From assembly GCF_010104355.1 (NCBI RefSeq), contig NZ_CP044972.1:62001-126000 (forward strand): a stretch of 64,000 nt of DNA. The letters run 5' to 3'. Positions 53,040-62,637 of this stretch are shown in pieces. The notes beneath the pieces were generated by a model. That model did not search any database, was not told the origin of the DNA, and saw only the letters and a program-made list of their open reading frames with translations. The position numbers and the translations under genes are program-made. Position 1 is the first letter of the stretch; every line of letters starts with the position of its first letter. Source of the stretch: Hydrogenophaga sp. PBL-H3 (GTDB lineage: Bacteria; Pseudomonadota; Gammaproteobacteria; Burkholderiales; Burkholderiaceae_C).

Positions 53040-54521
53040 TCAGGCCCTGAGCGCCTGTTCGACCATCGCCGCCAGCACCGGTCCGCAGCGCGCGATGTCG
53101 GCCAGCGGCGCGTAGCCGTAGCCGATCACCAGGCCTTTGAGGTCGCCGCGTTGCAGGCAATAAGCCGAGAGCGGGCGCACCGTCATGCCCTGCTGGGCGA
53201 TGCGCTGGGCCAGGGCCTGGTCGTCAATGTGGCCGGGCAGGCGCAGGCACAGGTGCAGGCCTTGCTCGGCACCGCTGATGTAGGGGCCACCGGGGGTGAG
53301 CACGGGCTTGAGCGCTTCGAGCAGGCACTGGCGGCGCTCGGCATAGCTCTGCCGCGCGCGGCGCAGGGCGCTGGCGAAATGGCCCATCTCGATGAACTCG
53401 GCGAGCGCGGCCTGCACCGGCATCTGACCCGGGCGGTTGAGGTCGTAGTGGGCCTGCTTGAACGCGGTCACCAGCGGCTTGGGCACCACCAGGTAGCCCA
53501 GCTTCAGGCCGGGGTAGAGCACCTTGGAGAAGGTGCCCATGTAGAGCACGCGGCCATCGGTGTCCAGGCCTTCGAGGCTGGAGATGGGTGGGCCGCTGAA
53601 GCGGTACTCGCTGTCGTAGTCGTCTTCCAGCACCCAGGCGTCGTGCGCGCGCGCCGTGGCCAGCAGCTGGTGGCGCCGGGGCAGGGTCATCACCGCACCG
53701 GTGGGGTACTGGTGCGAGGGCGTCACGTAGATCAGGCGCGGCGGCTTCGCGCTGTCGCCCGCGCTCGGGCTGATGCCCTGCTCGTCCACCGGCACCGGGT
53801 GGATGGCCAGCCCGGTGGCCATGAAGGCCTTGACCGCGCCCCAGTAGGCGGGGTCCTCCACCCACACCGTGTCGCCGTGGTCGGCCAGCAGGCGCGCACA
53901 GAGTTCGAGCGACTGTTGCGTGCCGCTGGTGATGACCACCTGGTCGGCCTCCAGATGCACGCTGCGGAACACGCGCAAATAGTCGGCCACGGCGCGGCGC
54001 AGCGGCGCGTAGCCGCCCGAGGTGTTGTAGTCCAGCATGTCCGGGTAGGTCATGCGCCAGTGTTTGTTTTGCAGCCGCTGCCACAGCGCGAGGGGGAAGG
54101 CGCTGAAGTCGACCATGCCGGGGGTGAAGGGCTGCACCTCCAGCGCGGTGGCGCAGAAGGTGCTGGAGAGCGCCACGCCGCGCACCGACAGCCGCCCGGC
54201 CTGCAGGGTGGCCGGCTGGCCGCCGTGGCGCGCACCCCGGCCCGGCGTGGCGCGCGGCACGTTGTCGTTCACAAAGGTGCCGCTGCCCACGCGGCTGGCC
54301 AGATACCCTTCGACGCTGAGCTGGTTGATCGCGGCCACCACGGTATTGCGCGAGAGCGAGAGGTCTTCGGCCAGATCGCGGCTGGAGGGCAGGCGCTCGC
54401 CGGCGCCGAGCTTGCCGTCGAGCATGGCGCGGCGCAGCGCCTCGTAGAGCTGGCGGTGCAGCGGCAACGCGTCTTGCGTGCCCAGGCGGTTCATTTCGGC
54501 GAGCAGGAATTCGGACAACAT
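53040..54521 (-). CDS. MocR-family regulator (GntR DNA-binding plus aminotransferase-like domain)
   Basis: 493 residues. An N-terminal winged helix (about 15-80, LPSSRDLAEDLSLSRNTVVAA) is fused to a fold-I aminotransferase-like domain with LEDDYDSEYRF and the PLP lysine in GTFSKVLYPGLKLGY. MocR proteins use PLP to sense amines or amino acids such as GABA or polyamine intermediates. It is divergent from puuD and the puu/pot run, so control of these genes is likely. The ATG at 54521 matches the family N-terminus. Confidence 0.9.
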   Translation of the reverse strand: MLSEFLLAEMNRLGTQDALPLHRQLYEALRRAMLDGKLGAGERLPSSRDLAEDLSLSRNTVVAAINQLSVEGYLASRVGSGTFVNDNVPRATPGRGARHGGQPATLQAGRLSVRGVALSSTFCATALEVQPFTPGMVDFSAFPLALWQRLQNKHWRMTYPDMLDYNTSGGYAPLRRAVADYLRVFRSVHLEADQVVITSGTQQSLELCARLLADHGDTVWVEDPAYWGAVKAFMATGLAIHPVPVDEQGISPSAGDSAKPPRLIYVTPSHQYPTGAVMTLPRRHQLLATARAHDAWVLEDDYDSEYRFSGPPISSLEGLDTDGRVLYMGTFSKVLYPGLKLGYLVVPKPLVTAFKQAHYDLNRPGQMPVQAALAEFIEMGHFASALRRARQSYAERRQCLLEALKPVLTPGGPYISGAEQGLHLCLRLPGHIDDQALAQRIAQQGMTVRPLSAYCLQRGDLKGLVIGYGYAPLADIARCGPVLAAMVEQALRA

Positions 54522-54580
54522 GGCATTTGAGTGTGAAGTGGCACCACGGGGTGGTCCTAACTGGCCCCCAGTGTGAACCA

Positions 54581-54596
54581 ATTGTGTCCTCACAAT
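54581..54596. promoter_or_regulatory. Inverted repeat in the MocR-puuD divergent gap
   Basis: ATTGTG-TCCT-CACAAT is a perfect inverted repeat, extended by CCA and GGG outside it. It lies 60 bases from the MocR start and 25 bases from the puuD start. It is the best operator candidate in the gap. Confidence 0.5.
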
Positions 54597-54620
54597 GGGT
54601 CTCATTGCCTTGGAGAGAAC

Positions 54621-55430
54621 ATGAACAAGCCGCCGTGCATGGTCTGGCTGCCCGCCGACCACCGCCTCATGGGTGACCACGGGCACCAGATGCCTTATTT
54701 GCTGCTGGGCGACAAATACGCCCGGGCCGTCAAGGTGGGGGCCCAGGCCCAGCCGGTGATGTTTCCGCTGGCCGACAACGATCAGATCAGCGACCTGCTC
54801 TCTTTGGTGGACGGCGTGATGCTGACCGGCTCGCCCTCCAATGTGCACCCCTCCCACTTTGCCGAGGACGTGGCCGACCCCAGCCTGCCGCTGGATGCCG
54901 AGCGCGACCTGCTCACGCTGGCGCTGGTCAAAGCTTGCGTGCGCGAGGGTGTGCCGCTGCTGGGCATCTGCCGTGGCTTCCAGGAGATCAACGTGGCCCT
55001 GGGTGGCACGCTGCACCAGCGGGTGCACGAAGTGCCCGGCCTGATGGACCACCGCGAGCCCGGTGGCGCGCCGCCCGTCGAGCAGTACGCGCCGAGCCAC
55101 AGCGTGCGTTTTGCCCCGGGCAGCGTGTTCGAGGAGTGGGCCGGTGGCCCCGAGACGCAGGTGAATTCGCTGCATGGCCAGGGCATCAACCGCCTGGCCG
55201 ATGGCCTGGAAGCGCTGGCCCACGCGCCCGACGGGGTGGTGGAGGCGTTTGGCGTGCGCGGCGCACGCACCTTTGCCTATGCCGTGCAGTTCCACCCCGA
55301 ATGGCGCTGCTGGGAAACACCGTTTTACGCCGCCATCTTCGAGGCCTTTGGCCGCGCCTGCCGCTCGCGCCACAGCCTGCGCCTGCAAGCGGCCGACCTG
55401 AACCGCAGCGCGGCCAGTTCCAGCGCCTGA
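54621..55430 (+). CDS. puuD: Gamma-glutamyl-GABA hydrolase (PuuD)
   Basis: 269 residues, class I glutamine-amidotransferase fold. Catalytic Cys117 in GICRGFQEIN, with His and Glu in QFHPEW near 233. It releases GABA and glutamate from gamma-glutamyl-GABA, the last step of the Puu route. GGAGAG precedes the ATG. It is the first plus-strand gene after the MocR regulator and 58 bases upstream of puuA. Confidence 0.93.
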   Translation: MNKPPCMVWLPADHRLMGDHGHQMPYLLLGDKYARAVKVGAQAQPVMFPLADNDQISDLLSLVDGVMLTGSPSNVHPSHFAEDVADPSLPLDAERDLLTLALVKACVREGVPLLGICRGFQEINVALGGTLHQRVHEVPGLMDHREPGGAPPVEQYAPSHSVRFAPGSVFEEWAGGPETQVNSLHGQGINRLADGLEALAHAPDGVVEAFGVRGARTFAYAVQFHPEWRCWETPFYAAIFEAFGRACRSRHSLRLQAADLNRSAASSSA

Positions 55431-55449
55431 CGCTGGCGCCAGCTTTTTT
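55423..55449 (+). terminator. Terminator-like hairpin between puuD and puuA
   Basis: GCGCC (55423-55427) can pair with GGCGC (55435-55439), or GCTG-GCGC-CAGC can form at 55432-55443, followed by TTTTTT (55444-55449). The stem starts inside the puuD stop region. It is weaker than the hairpin after potF. It may attenuate read-through to puuA. Confidence 0.42.
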
Positions 55450-55488
55450 CCCAGATCGATCCACACCACACACCGCAGGAGACGGCAC

Positions 55489-56859
55489 ATGACAGCCACT
55501 GACAAAAAAATGACCTTCAACGATCTGGAAAACTGGCTCAACCAGAACCGCGTGACGGAAGTCGAGTGCCTGGTGCCCGACCTGACCGGGGTGGCGCGCG
55601 GCAAGATCCTGCCGCGCGAAAAGTTCACCGAAGACCGCGGCATGCGCCTGCCGCAGGCCATCGTGGCGATGGGGGTCACAGGCGAGTTCCCGGCCAGCGG
55701 GCCTTACTACGACGTGATCGAGCCGACCGACCGCGACATGCAGCTGCGCCCCGACCCCACCACGGCGCGCATCGTGCCCTGGGCCACCGACCCCACCGCG
55801 CAGGTGATCCACGACTGTTTCGACCACGACGGCAAGCTGGTGCCCTTTGCGCCGCGCAGCGTGTTGCGCCACGTGTGTGAACTCTTCGACGCCGAGGGCC
55901 TGGACCCGGTGGTCGCGCCCGAGCTGGAGTTCTACCTGACCGCGCGCAACACCGACCCGAACACGCTGCTCAAACCCCCGATCGGGCGCAGCGGCCGGGC
56001 CGAGACCTCGCGCCAGTCGTACAGCATCGACGCGGTCAACGAGTTCGACCCGCTGTTCGAGGAGATCTACGACTACTGCGACAAGATGAAGCTCAACGTG
56101 GACACGCTGATCCACGAGGCCGGCGCCGGCCAGATGGAGATCAACTTCTTCCATGCCCACCCGCTGGGCCTGGCCGACGAGGTGTTCTTCTTCAAGCGCA
56201 CGGTGCGCGAATCGGCGCTGCGCCACGACATGTACGCCACCTTCATGGCCAAGCCGATCGCCGGCGAGCCCGGCTCGGCGATGCACGTGCACCAGAGCAT
56301 TTTGAGCAAGGCGACCGGCAAGAACATCTTCAGCAACGACGACGGCACACCGTCCGAATCGTTCTACCACTACATCGGCGGCCTGCAGCGCTACATTCCC
56401 GCGGCCATGGTGCTGGTGGCGCCCTACGTGAACAGCTACCGGCGCCTCTCGCGCCACACCGCCGCCCCCATCAACATCGAGTGGGGCCACGACAACCGCA
56501 CGGTGGGCATCCGCTCGCCGATCTCCAGCCCCGAGGCGCGCCGCGTGGAGAACCGCGTGATCGGCGCCGACGCCAACCCGTATGTCGCCATGGCCATGAC
56601 GCTGGCCTGCGGCTACCTGGGCCTGAAGAACAAGATCAAGCCCAAGCCCGAGATGAAGGGCGACGCCTACCTCTCGCCCTACGCACTGCCGCGCAGCCTG
56701 GGCGAGGCCCTGGACTGGCTGCGCCGCGAGACCGACCTGCACGACGTGCTGGGCAAGGAATTCATCACCATCTACACCGAGATCAAGGAGCTGGAGTTCG
56801 ACGAGTTCATGAAGGTGATCTCGCCCTGGGAACGTGAACACCTGCTGCTGCATGTCTGA
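55489..56859 (+). CDS. puuA: Gamma-glutamylputrescine synthetase (PuuA, glutamine-synthetase family)
   Basis: 456 residues. GS fold with ELEFYL, HEAGAGQMEINFFHA, GSAMHVHQS and NRTVGIRSP. It ligates glutamate to putrescine with ATP. PuuA is preferred to a plain glutamine synthetase because of the neighbours puuD, spuC and pot genes. CAGGAG precedes the ATG. It sits 26 bases before spuC. Confidence 0.92.
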   Translation: MTATDKKMTFNDLENWLNQNRVTEVECLVPDLTGVARGKILPREKFTEDRGMRLPQAIVAMGVTGEFPASGPYYDVIEPTDRDMQLRPDPTTARIVPWATDPTAQVIHDCFDHDGKLVPFAPRSVLRHVCELFDAEGLDPVVAPELEFYLTARNTDPNTLLKPPIGRSGRAETSRQSYSIDAVNEFDPLFEEIYDYCDKMKLNVDTLIHEAGAGQMEINFFHAHPLGLADEVFFFKRTVRESALRHDMYATFMAKPIAGEPGSAMHVHQSILSKATGKNIFSNDDGTPSESFYHYIGGLQRYIPAAMVLVAPYVNSYRRLSRHTAAPINIEWGHDNRTVGIRSPISSPEARRVENRVIGADANPYVAMAMTLACGYLGLKNKIKPKPEMKGDAYLSPYALPRSLGEALDWLRRETDLHDVLGKEFITIYTEIKELEFDEFMKVISPWEREHLLLHV

Positions 56860-56885
56860 TTGAAAGCGTGAAAGAGAAGCCCCGC

Positions 56886-58325
56886 ATGAACACCTCGACC
56901 CTCATCGCCCCGCCCGCCCTGGTTCGCCGCGCCGAACAGCACGACACCCAGGCCATCCAGGCCGCCGACAGCGCCCACTTCATCCACCCGTTCACCGACC
57001 ACGGCGACCTCGCCACGCGTGGCTCTCGCGTGATCACCCGCGCCGACAACATCTACGTGTGGGATTCCGAGGGCCACAAGATCCTCGACGGCATGAGCGG
57101 GCTGTGGTGCGTGAACGCGGGCTATGGCCGCAAGGAGCTGGCCGACGCCGCGTACCAGCAGATGATGACGCTGCCGTTCTACAACGCTTTCTTCCAGACC
57201 ACCAACGTGCCGGCGGTGCAGCTGGCCACCAAGCTGGCGACACTCGCCCCCAAGGTGGGTGGGCGTTCGTTTGAGCACGTGTTCTTCAGCAGCAGCGGCA
57301 GCGAGAGCAACGACACCAACGTGCGCATGGTGCGCCGCTACTGGGACCTGCTCGGCCAGCCGCAGCGCAAGGTGATCATCAGCCGCATGAACGCGTACCA
57401 CGGCTCCACCATGGCCGGCGCATCGCTGGGTGGCATGAGCGGCATGCACGCCCAGGGCGACCTGCCCATTCCCAACATCACGCACATCGGCCAACCTTAC
57501 TTTTTCGAGAATGCGCTACCAGGCGAGAGCCAGGACGCGTTCGGCATCCGGGCCGCCGGCTGGCTGGAGGAGAAGATCCTGGAACTCGGCGCCGACAAGG
57601 TGGCGGCCTTCATTGCCGAGCCGGTGCAGGGCGCGGGCGGCGTGATCATTCCTCCGGCCACCTATTGGCCCGAGATCCAGCGCATCGTCGACAAGCACGG
57701 CATCCTGCTCATCAGCGACGAGGTGATCTGCGCCTTCGGGCGCCTGGGCCACTGGTTCGCCTACGAGAAGTTCGGCATCCGGCCCGACCTGGTGACGTTT
57801 GCCAAGGGTGTGACCAGTGGCTACATCCCGCTGGGCGGCGTGATGGTGGGCGACCGCGTGGCCCAGGTGCTGATCGACAAGGGCGGTGAGTTCAACCACG
57901 GCTACACCTACAGCGGCCACCCAGTGGCCTGCGCGGTGGCGCTGGCCAACATCGAGCTGATGGAGCGCGAGAACCTGGTGGGCCGGGTGCGCGAGGACAC
58001 CGGCCCGTATCTCGCGGAGCGCTTTGCCGAACTGAACGACCACCCGCTGGTGGGCGTGGCCGAGACCTGCGGTTTCGTGGCCGGGCTGGTGCTGGTGAAG
58101 GACAAGGCCACCCGCGCCACCTTCGACCCGGACCTGGGCGTGGGGATGATGTGCCGCGCCCACTGTTTCAAGAACGGGCTGATCATGCGGGCCGTGGGCG
58201 ACCGCATGATCATCGCGCCACCGCTGGTGATGACACGCGCCCAGATCGACGAGATGATGACGCTGATCCGCACCTGCCTGGACGCCACGCTGGCGCAGCT
58301 GCGTGCCGCCGGCCAGCATGCGTGA
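56886..58325 (+). CDS. spuC: Putrescine:pyruvate aminotransferase-like class III enzyme (SpuC type)
   Basis: 479 residues. The N-terminal HPFTDH, PLP contact YHGSTMAGASLGG, DEVICAFGR and the catalytic Lys in TFAKGVTSGYIPLGG are all present. SpuC-type enzymes transaminate putrescine (or related amines) to an aldehyde with pyruvate, giving a route parallel to PuuA/PuuB. The ATG at 56886 follows AAGAGAAG; a GTG at 56868 is in frame but lacks a better site. Substrate is inferred from context. Confidence 0.88.
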   Translation: MNTSTLIAPPALVRRAEQHDTQAIQAADSAHFIHPFTDHGDLATRGSRVITRADNIYVWDSEGHKILDGMSGLWCVNAGYGRKELADAAYQQMMTLPFYNAFFQTTNVPAVQLATKLATLAPKVGGRSFEHVFFSSSGSESNDTNVRMVRRYWDLLGQPQRKVIISRMNAYHGSTMAGASLGGMSGMHAQGDLPIPNITHIGQPYFFENALPGESQDAFGIRAAGWLEEKILELGADKVAAFIAEPVQGAGGVIIPPATYWPEIQRIVDKHGILLISDEVICAFGRLGHWFAYEKFGIRPDLVTFAKGVTSGYIPLGGVMVGDRVAQVLIDKGGEFNHGYTYSGHPVACAVALANIELMERENLVGRVREDTGPYLAERFAELNDHPLVGVAETCGFVAGLVLVKDKATRATFDPDLGVGMMCRAHCFKNGLIMRAVGDRMIIAPPLVMTRAQIDEMMTLIRTCLDATLAQLRAAGQHA

Positions 58326-58354
58326 ATAGAATGCCCCCTGCAGTACGCCCAAAC

Positions 58355-58373
58355 GCACCGACGCGGTGCTTTT
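58355..58373 (+). terminator. Weak terminator-like hairpin after spuC
   Basis: GCACCG and CGGTGC form a perfect 6-bp stem over an ACG loop, then TTTT (58370-58373). The T-run is short. A partial stop between spuC and the potF gene is possible. Confidence 0.4.
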
Positions 58374-58478
58374 CGGGCGGCGGCGGGTCTGGAACTTGCT
58401 AGTTGGTTTCCGAGTCTTTTTCCACGCCTTTCGGTTCGATTTGTCATTGATCAACCCCTCTCAGGAGCGAGCACCACC

Positions 58479-59657
58479 ATGAAGAAACACGTTTTGGTTA
58501 TTGCAATGTCGGCGGTCCTGCTGGCGTCTTGCGGCAAGAAGGAAGAGCCCGTGGCGGCACCTGCCGCGCCTGCGCCGGTGGCCGCTGCTCCAGCCGCCCC
58601 GCCCGTGCCCGCCGGCCCGGTGCTCGACGACGAGAAGGTGCTCAACATCTACAACTGGCCCGACTACATCCCCGAAGGCATGATCGCCAGCTTCGAGAAG
58701 GAAACCGGCATCAAGGTCAACTACGACACCTTCGAGACCAACGAGGCGCTGCACGCCAAACTGGTGGCGGGCAACACCGGCTACGACATCGTCGTGCCCG
58801 GCACCGTCTTCGCCAAAGGTCAGATCGAAGGCGGTCTGCTGCAGCCGCTCAAGAAGGAGCAGATCCCCAACCTGGCCAACATGGACCCGGCGATCCTGAC
58901 CACGCTGACCAAGGCCGACCCGGAGAACAAACACCTGGTGCCGTGGGCCTGGGGCTTCACCACCGTGGGCATCAACAAGACCAAGGTCGAAAAGGCCCTG
59001 GGCGGCATGGCCATGCCTGAAAACGCCTGGGACCTGGTGTTCAAGCCCGAGTACACGAGCAAGCTCAAGTCCTGCGGCATCGCCTACCTGGACTCACCCA
59101 CCGAAATCATGCCGGTGGCGTTGCACTACATCGGCAAGGACGCCTACTCGAACGACCCGGCCGACTACAAGCTGGCCAACGAGATGCTGAAGAAGGTGCG
59201 CAAGGACGTGCGCCTGTTCAGCTCCACCATGATCGACGACATCGCTGGCGGCAAGGCCTGCGTGGCCGTGGCCTGGTCGGGCGACGTCAACATCGCGGCT
59301 GGCCGCGCCAAGGAGAACGGTTCCAAGGACGTGATCGAAGCCCTGCTGCCGAGCACCGGCGCGCTGATCTTCTTTGACACCATGGCGGTGACCAAGGATG
59401 CCAAGCACCCGAACAACGCCATGGCCTTCATCGACTTCTACCTGCGCCCGGAGAACGCCGCGGCCATGGCCAACGAGATGAACTACCCCACCGGCAACAA
59501 GGCGGCCACCGACAAGATCAAGCCCGAGATCGCGGGCAACAAGACGATCTTTGTGGAGTCCGCCTACTTCGCCAAGATGATCCCGCCGAGCAGCTTCACC
59601 AACGAAGCGCGTGAAGCCCTGGCCAACGCTTACAACAGCTTCAAGAAGGGCAAGTAA
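58479..59657 (+). CDS. potF: Polyamine ABC transporter substrate-binding protein (PotF/SpuD type)
   Basis: 392 residues with a lipoprotein signal (lipobox LLASC, Cys18) and a Pro/Ala-rich spacer (about 24-48) before the PotD/PotF fold: LNIYNWPDYIPEGMIASFEKETGIKV is the family signature and holds polyamine-contacting residues. The Cys contrasts with the soluble periplasmic PotF of E. coli, so it is anchored to the membrane. AGGAG lies before the ATG. A strong terminator-like hairpin follows it. Confidence 0.92.
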   Translation: MKKHVLVIAMSAVLLASCGKKEEPVAAPAAPAPVAAAPAAPPVPAGPVLDDEKVLNIYNWPDYIPEGMIASFEKETGIKVNYDTFETNEALHAKLVAGNTGYDIVVPGTVFAKGQIEGGLLQPLKKEQIPNLANMDPAILTTLTKADPENKHLVPWAWGFTTVGINKTKVEKALGGMAMPENAWDLVFKPEYTSKLKSCGIAYLDSPTEIMPVALHYIGKDAYSNDPADYKLANEMLKKVRKDVRLFSSTMIDDIAGGKACVAVAWSGDVNIAAGRAKENGSKDVIEALLPSTGALIFFDTMAVTKDAKHPNNAMAFIDFYLRPENAAAMANEMNYPTGNKAATDKIKPEIAGNKTIFVESAYFAKMIPPSSFTNEAREALANAYNSFKKGK

Positions 59658-59686
59658 GGCGTCCGGTTCTCTTCAGACCCGACCCT

Positions 59687-59724
59687 GGGCTGTTCGTACG
59701 CACCGTATGAACAGCCCTTTTTTT
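59687..59724 (+). terminator. Strong intrinsic terminator between potF and potG
   Basis: GGGCTGTTCGTACG (59687-59700) pairs with CGTATGAACAGCCC (59704-59717) with one G-U pair, loop CAC, followed by TTTTTTT (59718-59724). It lies 29 bases after the potF stop and 37 before the potG start. It should let potF be made in excess over the membrane parts. Confidence 0.87.
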
Positions 59725-59760
59725 GACCCTTGATCCACTTTTCCCGGACAACAACAAGGA

Positions 59761-60870
59761 ATGAACATGGCAGAGACGGGCACCCAGGCGGGTTATCTGG
59801 TCACCGAAAAGCTGGTCAAGCGCTTCGACGAAGCCGTGGCGGTGGACGAAGTCTCGCTGTCGATCCGCAAGGGCGAGATCTTTGCCCTGCTGGGCAGCTC
59901 GGGGTGTGGCAAGTCCACCCTGCTGCGCATGCTGGCCGGCTTCGAGAAGCCGACCTCGGGGCGCATCCTGCTGGGCGGCCAGGACGTGGCGGCCATGCCG
60001 CCGTACGAGCGGCCGGTCAACATGATGTTCCAGTCCTACGCTCTGTTTCCCCACCTCAACATCTGGGAGAACGTGGCCTTTGGCCTGAAACGCGAGGGCC
60101 TGCCCAAAGCCGAGGTGCAGCAACGCACCGACGAGATGCTGGCCCTGGTGCAGCTGACGCCCTATGCCCAGCGCAAGCCGCACCAGCTCTCGGGTGGTCA
60201 GCAGCAGCGCGTGGCGCTGGCGCGCAGCCTGGCCAAGCGGCCCAAGCTGTTGCTGCTCGACGAGCCGCTGGGCGCACTCGACAAGAAGCTGCGCGAGCAG
60301 ACCCAGTTTGAACTGGTCAACATCATCGAGAAGGTGGGCGTGACCGTGGTGATGGTGACGCACGACCAGGAAGAGGCCATGACCATGGCCAGCCGCATTG
60401 CCATCATGAGCAAGGGGCGCGTGCTGCAGGTGGGCACGCCCGAAGAGATTTACGAGCACCCGGCCAACCGTTTCGTGGCCGACTTCATCGGCAACGTGAA
60501 CCTGTTCGAAGGCAAGCTGAGCGTGGACGAGCCCGACCGCTGTGCGGTGAGCACGGGCATCGGCGAGATCCAGGTTGGCCACGGCGTGCCAGGTCACCTG
60601 GGGATGGTGGTGACGCTGGCCGTGCGGCCTGAGAAGATCGAGATCAGCAAGCACCGCCCCGACGGCGTGGCTGCCAACCTGTTCACAGGCACGGTCAAGG
60701 AGATCGCCTACTTCGGCTCCTACAACACCTACATCGTGCAGGCCAGCAACGGCAGCAAGCTCAAAATCACCGAGGCCAACACCTCACGGCAGGATTTGTC
60801 GGACATCACCTGGGAGGACACGGTCTTCTTCTGGTGGAACGACAAGGCCGGTGTGGTGCTGAGGGACTGA
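59761..60870 (+). CDS. potG: Polyamine ABC transporter ATP-binding protein
   Basis: 369 residues. Walker A GSSGCGKST at about 45-53, Q loop MMFQSYALFPH, signature LSGGQQQRVALAR, Walker B LLLLDEP and a C-terminal TOBE-type domain (VRPEKIEISKH). It powers polyamine import. The start at 59761 gives MNMAETGT; the second Met is also possible. Order potF-potG-potH-potI matches E. coli. Confidence 0.94.
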   Translation: MNMAETGTQAGYLVTEKLVKRFDEAVAVDEVSLSIRKGEIFALLGSSGCGKSTLLRMLAGFEKPTSGRILLGGQDVAAMPPYERPVNMMFQSYALFPHLNIWENVAFGLKREGLPKAEVQQRTDEMLALVQLTPYAQRKPHQLSGGQQQRVALARSLAKRPKLLLLDEPLGALDKKLREQTQFELVNIIEKVGVTVVMVTHDQEEAMTMASRIAIMSKGRVLQVGTPEEIYEHPANRFVADFIGNVNLFEGKLSVDEPDRCAVSTGIGEIQVGHGVPGHLGMVVTLAVRPEKIEISKHRPDGVAANLFTGTVKEIAYFGSYNTYIVQASNGSKLKITEANTSRQDLSDITWEDTVFFWWNDKAGVVLRD

Positions 60871-60872
60871 CC

Positions 60873-61775
60873 ATGGCCATGAACCTGCCCATGCCCGGCA
60901 AGCGCTTCGTCATCGGCGTGCCCTATGTCTGGCTGTTCGTCTTCTTCTTCCTGCCCTTCCTGATCCTGCTCTACATCAGCTTCGTGGACATGGGCGAGAG
61001 CATCAACCCGTTCAAGCCGATCTGGGACAGCCAGACCGGCCTGCTCAGCCTGAAGTACGAGAACTACTGGACCATCTTCCGCGACGAAGGCGGCGTGCTG
61101 TTCAAGACCATCTACATCGAGGCTTACCTGCGCTCGATCTGGTACGCGCTGTGGACGGCCGTGCTGTGCCTGGTGTTCGGTTACCCCTTCGCCTATTTCA
61201 TCGCGCGTTCGCCGGCCAGCGTGCGCCCGGCGCTGCTGATGATGGTCATGCTGCCGTTCTGGACTTCCTTTTTGTTGCGCGTCTACGCGTGGAAAGGCAT
61301 CCTGGCCGACCAGGGCGTGCTCAACCAGCTGCTCATGGCCGTGGGCATCACGAGCGAACCGATCCTCATGCTCTACACCAACGTCTCCATGCTGGTGGGC
61401 ATGACCTATGTGTACCTGCCCTTCATGGTGCTGCCGCTGTACGCCACGCTGGTGAAGATGGACTTTCGCCTGCTGGAGGCCGCATACGACCTGGGCACCA
61501 CGCCGTTCAAGGCCTTCTGGCTCATCACCGTGCCGCTGTCCAAGGCCGGCATCGTGGCGGGCTTCATGCTGGTGTTCATTCCCTCGGTGGGCGAGTTCGT
61601 GATCCCTTCGCTCCTGGGCGGGCCGGAGAACATCATGATCGGGCGCGTGGTCTGGGACGAGATGTTCACCAGCAACAACTGGCCGCGCGCCACCGCGCTG
61701 GCGGTGGTGATGATCGCGCTGATCGTCGTGCCGCTGGCGATCTATTACCACTACACCAGCGACGAGGTGAAGTGA
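60873..61775 (+). CDS. potH: Polyamine ABC transporter permease (PotH type)
   Basis: 300 residues with six helices and the EAA loop EAAYDLGTTPFKAFWLITVPLS near 207, which docks on the ATPase. It forms the membrane channel with PotI. It starts 2 bases after the potG stop. Confidence 0.93.
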   Translation: MAMNLPMPGKRFVIGVPYVWLFVFFFLPFLILLYISFVDMGESINPFKPIWDSQTGLLSLKYENYWTIFRDEGGVLFKTIYIEAYLRSIWYALWTAVLCLVFGYPFAYFIARSPASVRPALLMMVMLPFWTSFLLRVYAWKGILADQGVLNQLLMAVGITSEPILMLYTNVSMLVGMTYVYLPFMVLPLYATLVKMDFRLLEAAYDLGTTPFKAFWLITVPLSKAGIVAGFMLVFIPSVGEFVIPSLLGGPENIMIGRVVWDEMFTSNNWPRATALAVVMIALIVVPLAIYYHYTSDEVK

Positions 61776-61776
61776 C

Positions 61777-62637
61777 ATGAAGCAGATCCTTGAAAAGCAC
61801 TTCGGCAAGTTCTGGCTGGCGGCGGTCTACCTGTTCCTGTACCTGCCGCTGTTCTTCATGATCGTGTTCAGCTTCAACAGCACACGCCAGGACGCCAACT
61901 TCACCGGCTTCTCGCTGCGCTGGTACGAGGCGCTCACGCGCGACAGCAAGATCGTCGAAGGCTTCTGGCTTTCACTCAAGGTGGCGGCCGTCACAGGCGT
62001 GCTCTCGGCCGTGCTCGGCACCTTCGCCGCCTTCGTGCTGGTGCGCTACCGCCGCTTCGCCGGCCGGACCATCTTCTCGGGCATGGTCAACGCGCCGCTG
62101 GTGATGCCCGAGGTGGTGATCGGCCTGTCGCTGCTGCTGCTGATGGTGGGCGCGCAGAACGCGTTTGGCTGGCCCGAGCGCGGCATGCTCACCATCATCT
62201 TCGGCCACACGCTGCTGGGCATGGCCTACGGCATGGTGGTGATCCAGAGCCGCCTGATGGAGATGGACCGCTCGATCGAGGAGGCCGCCATGGACCTGGG
62301 CGCGCGCCCGTTCCAGGTGTTCTTCCTGATCACGCTGCCCAACATCTTCCAGGCCATCCTGGCGGCCTTCCTGCTGTCGTTCACGCTCTCGTTCGACGAC
62401 GTGGTGATCTCCGAATTCCTCTCCGGCCCGGGCGTGAACACGCTGCCGCAGGTGATCTTTGGCTACGCCCGGCGCGGCATCAACCCGACCATCTACGCCG
62501 CGGCCACGCTGCTGATCGTGACGGTGACCATCGGTATCGTGAGCTACGCGGTCTGGGTGGCGCGGGCGACGCGAAAACGCGAGCGCGAGATTGCGGCGGC
62601 CACCCGGGCCGAGCTGGTGGCGCTCAACCCGAACTGA
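61777..62637 (+). CDS. potI: Polyamine ABC transporter permease (PotI type)
   Basis: 286 residues, six helices, with the EAA loop EEAAMDLGARPFQVFFLITLP near 168. It is the second channel subunit, 1 base after the potH stop. The last gene of the transporter block; a palindromic repeat region follows. Confidence 0.93.
   Translation: MKQILEKHFGKFWLAAVYLFLYLPLFFMIVFSFNSTRQDANFTGFSLRWYEALTRDSKIVEGFWLSLKVAAVTGVLSAVLGTFAAFVLVRYRRFAGRTIFSGMVNAPLVMPEVVIGLSLLLLMVGAQNAFGWPERGMLTIIFGHTLLGMAYGMVVIQSRLMEMDRSIEEAAMDLGARPFQVFFLITLPNIFQAILAAFLLSFTLSFDDVVISEFLSGPGVNTLPQVIFGYARRGINPTIYAAATLLIVTVTIGIVSYAVWVARATRKREREIAAATRAELVALNPN

Noticed and set aside
58441..58454. TTGTC-ATTG-ATCAA as an FNR box for potF
   Set aside because: It has a mismatch and lies only 24 bases from the start codon, too close for activation at -41.5. 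A chance match is likely.
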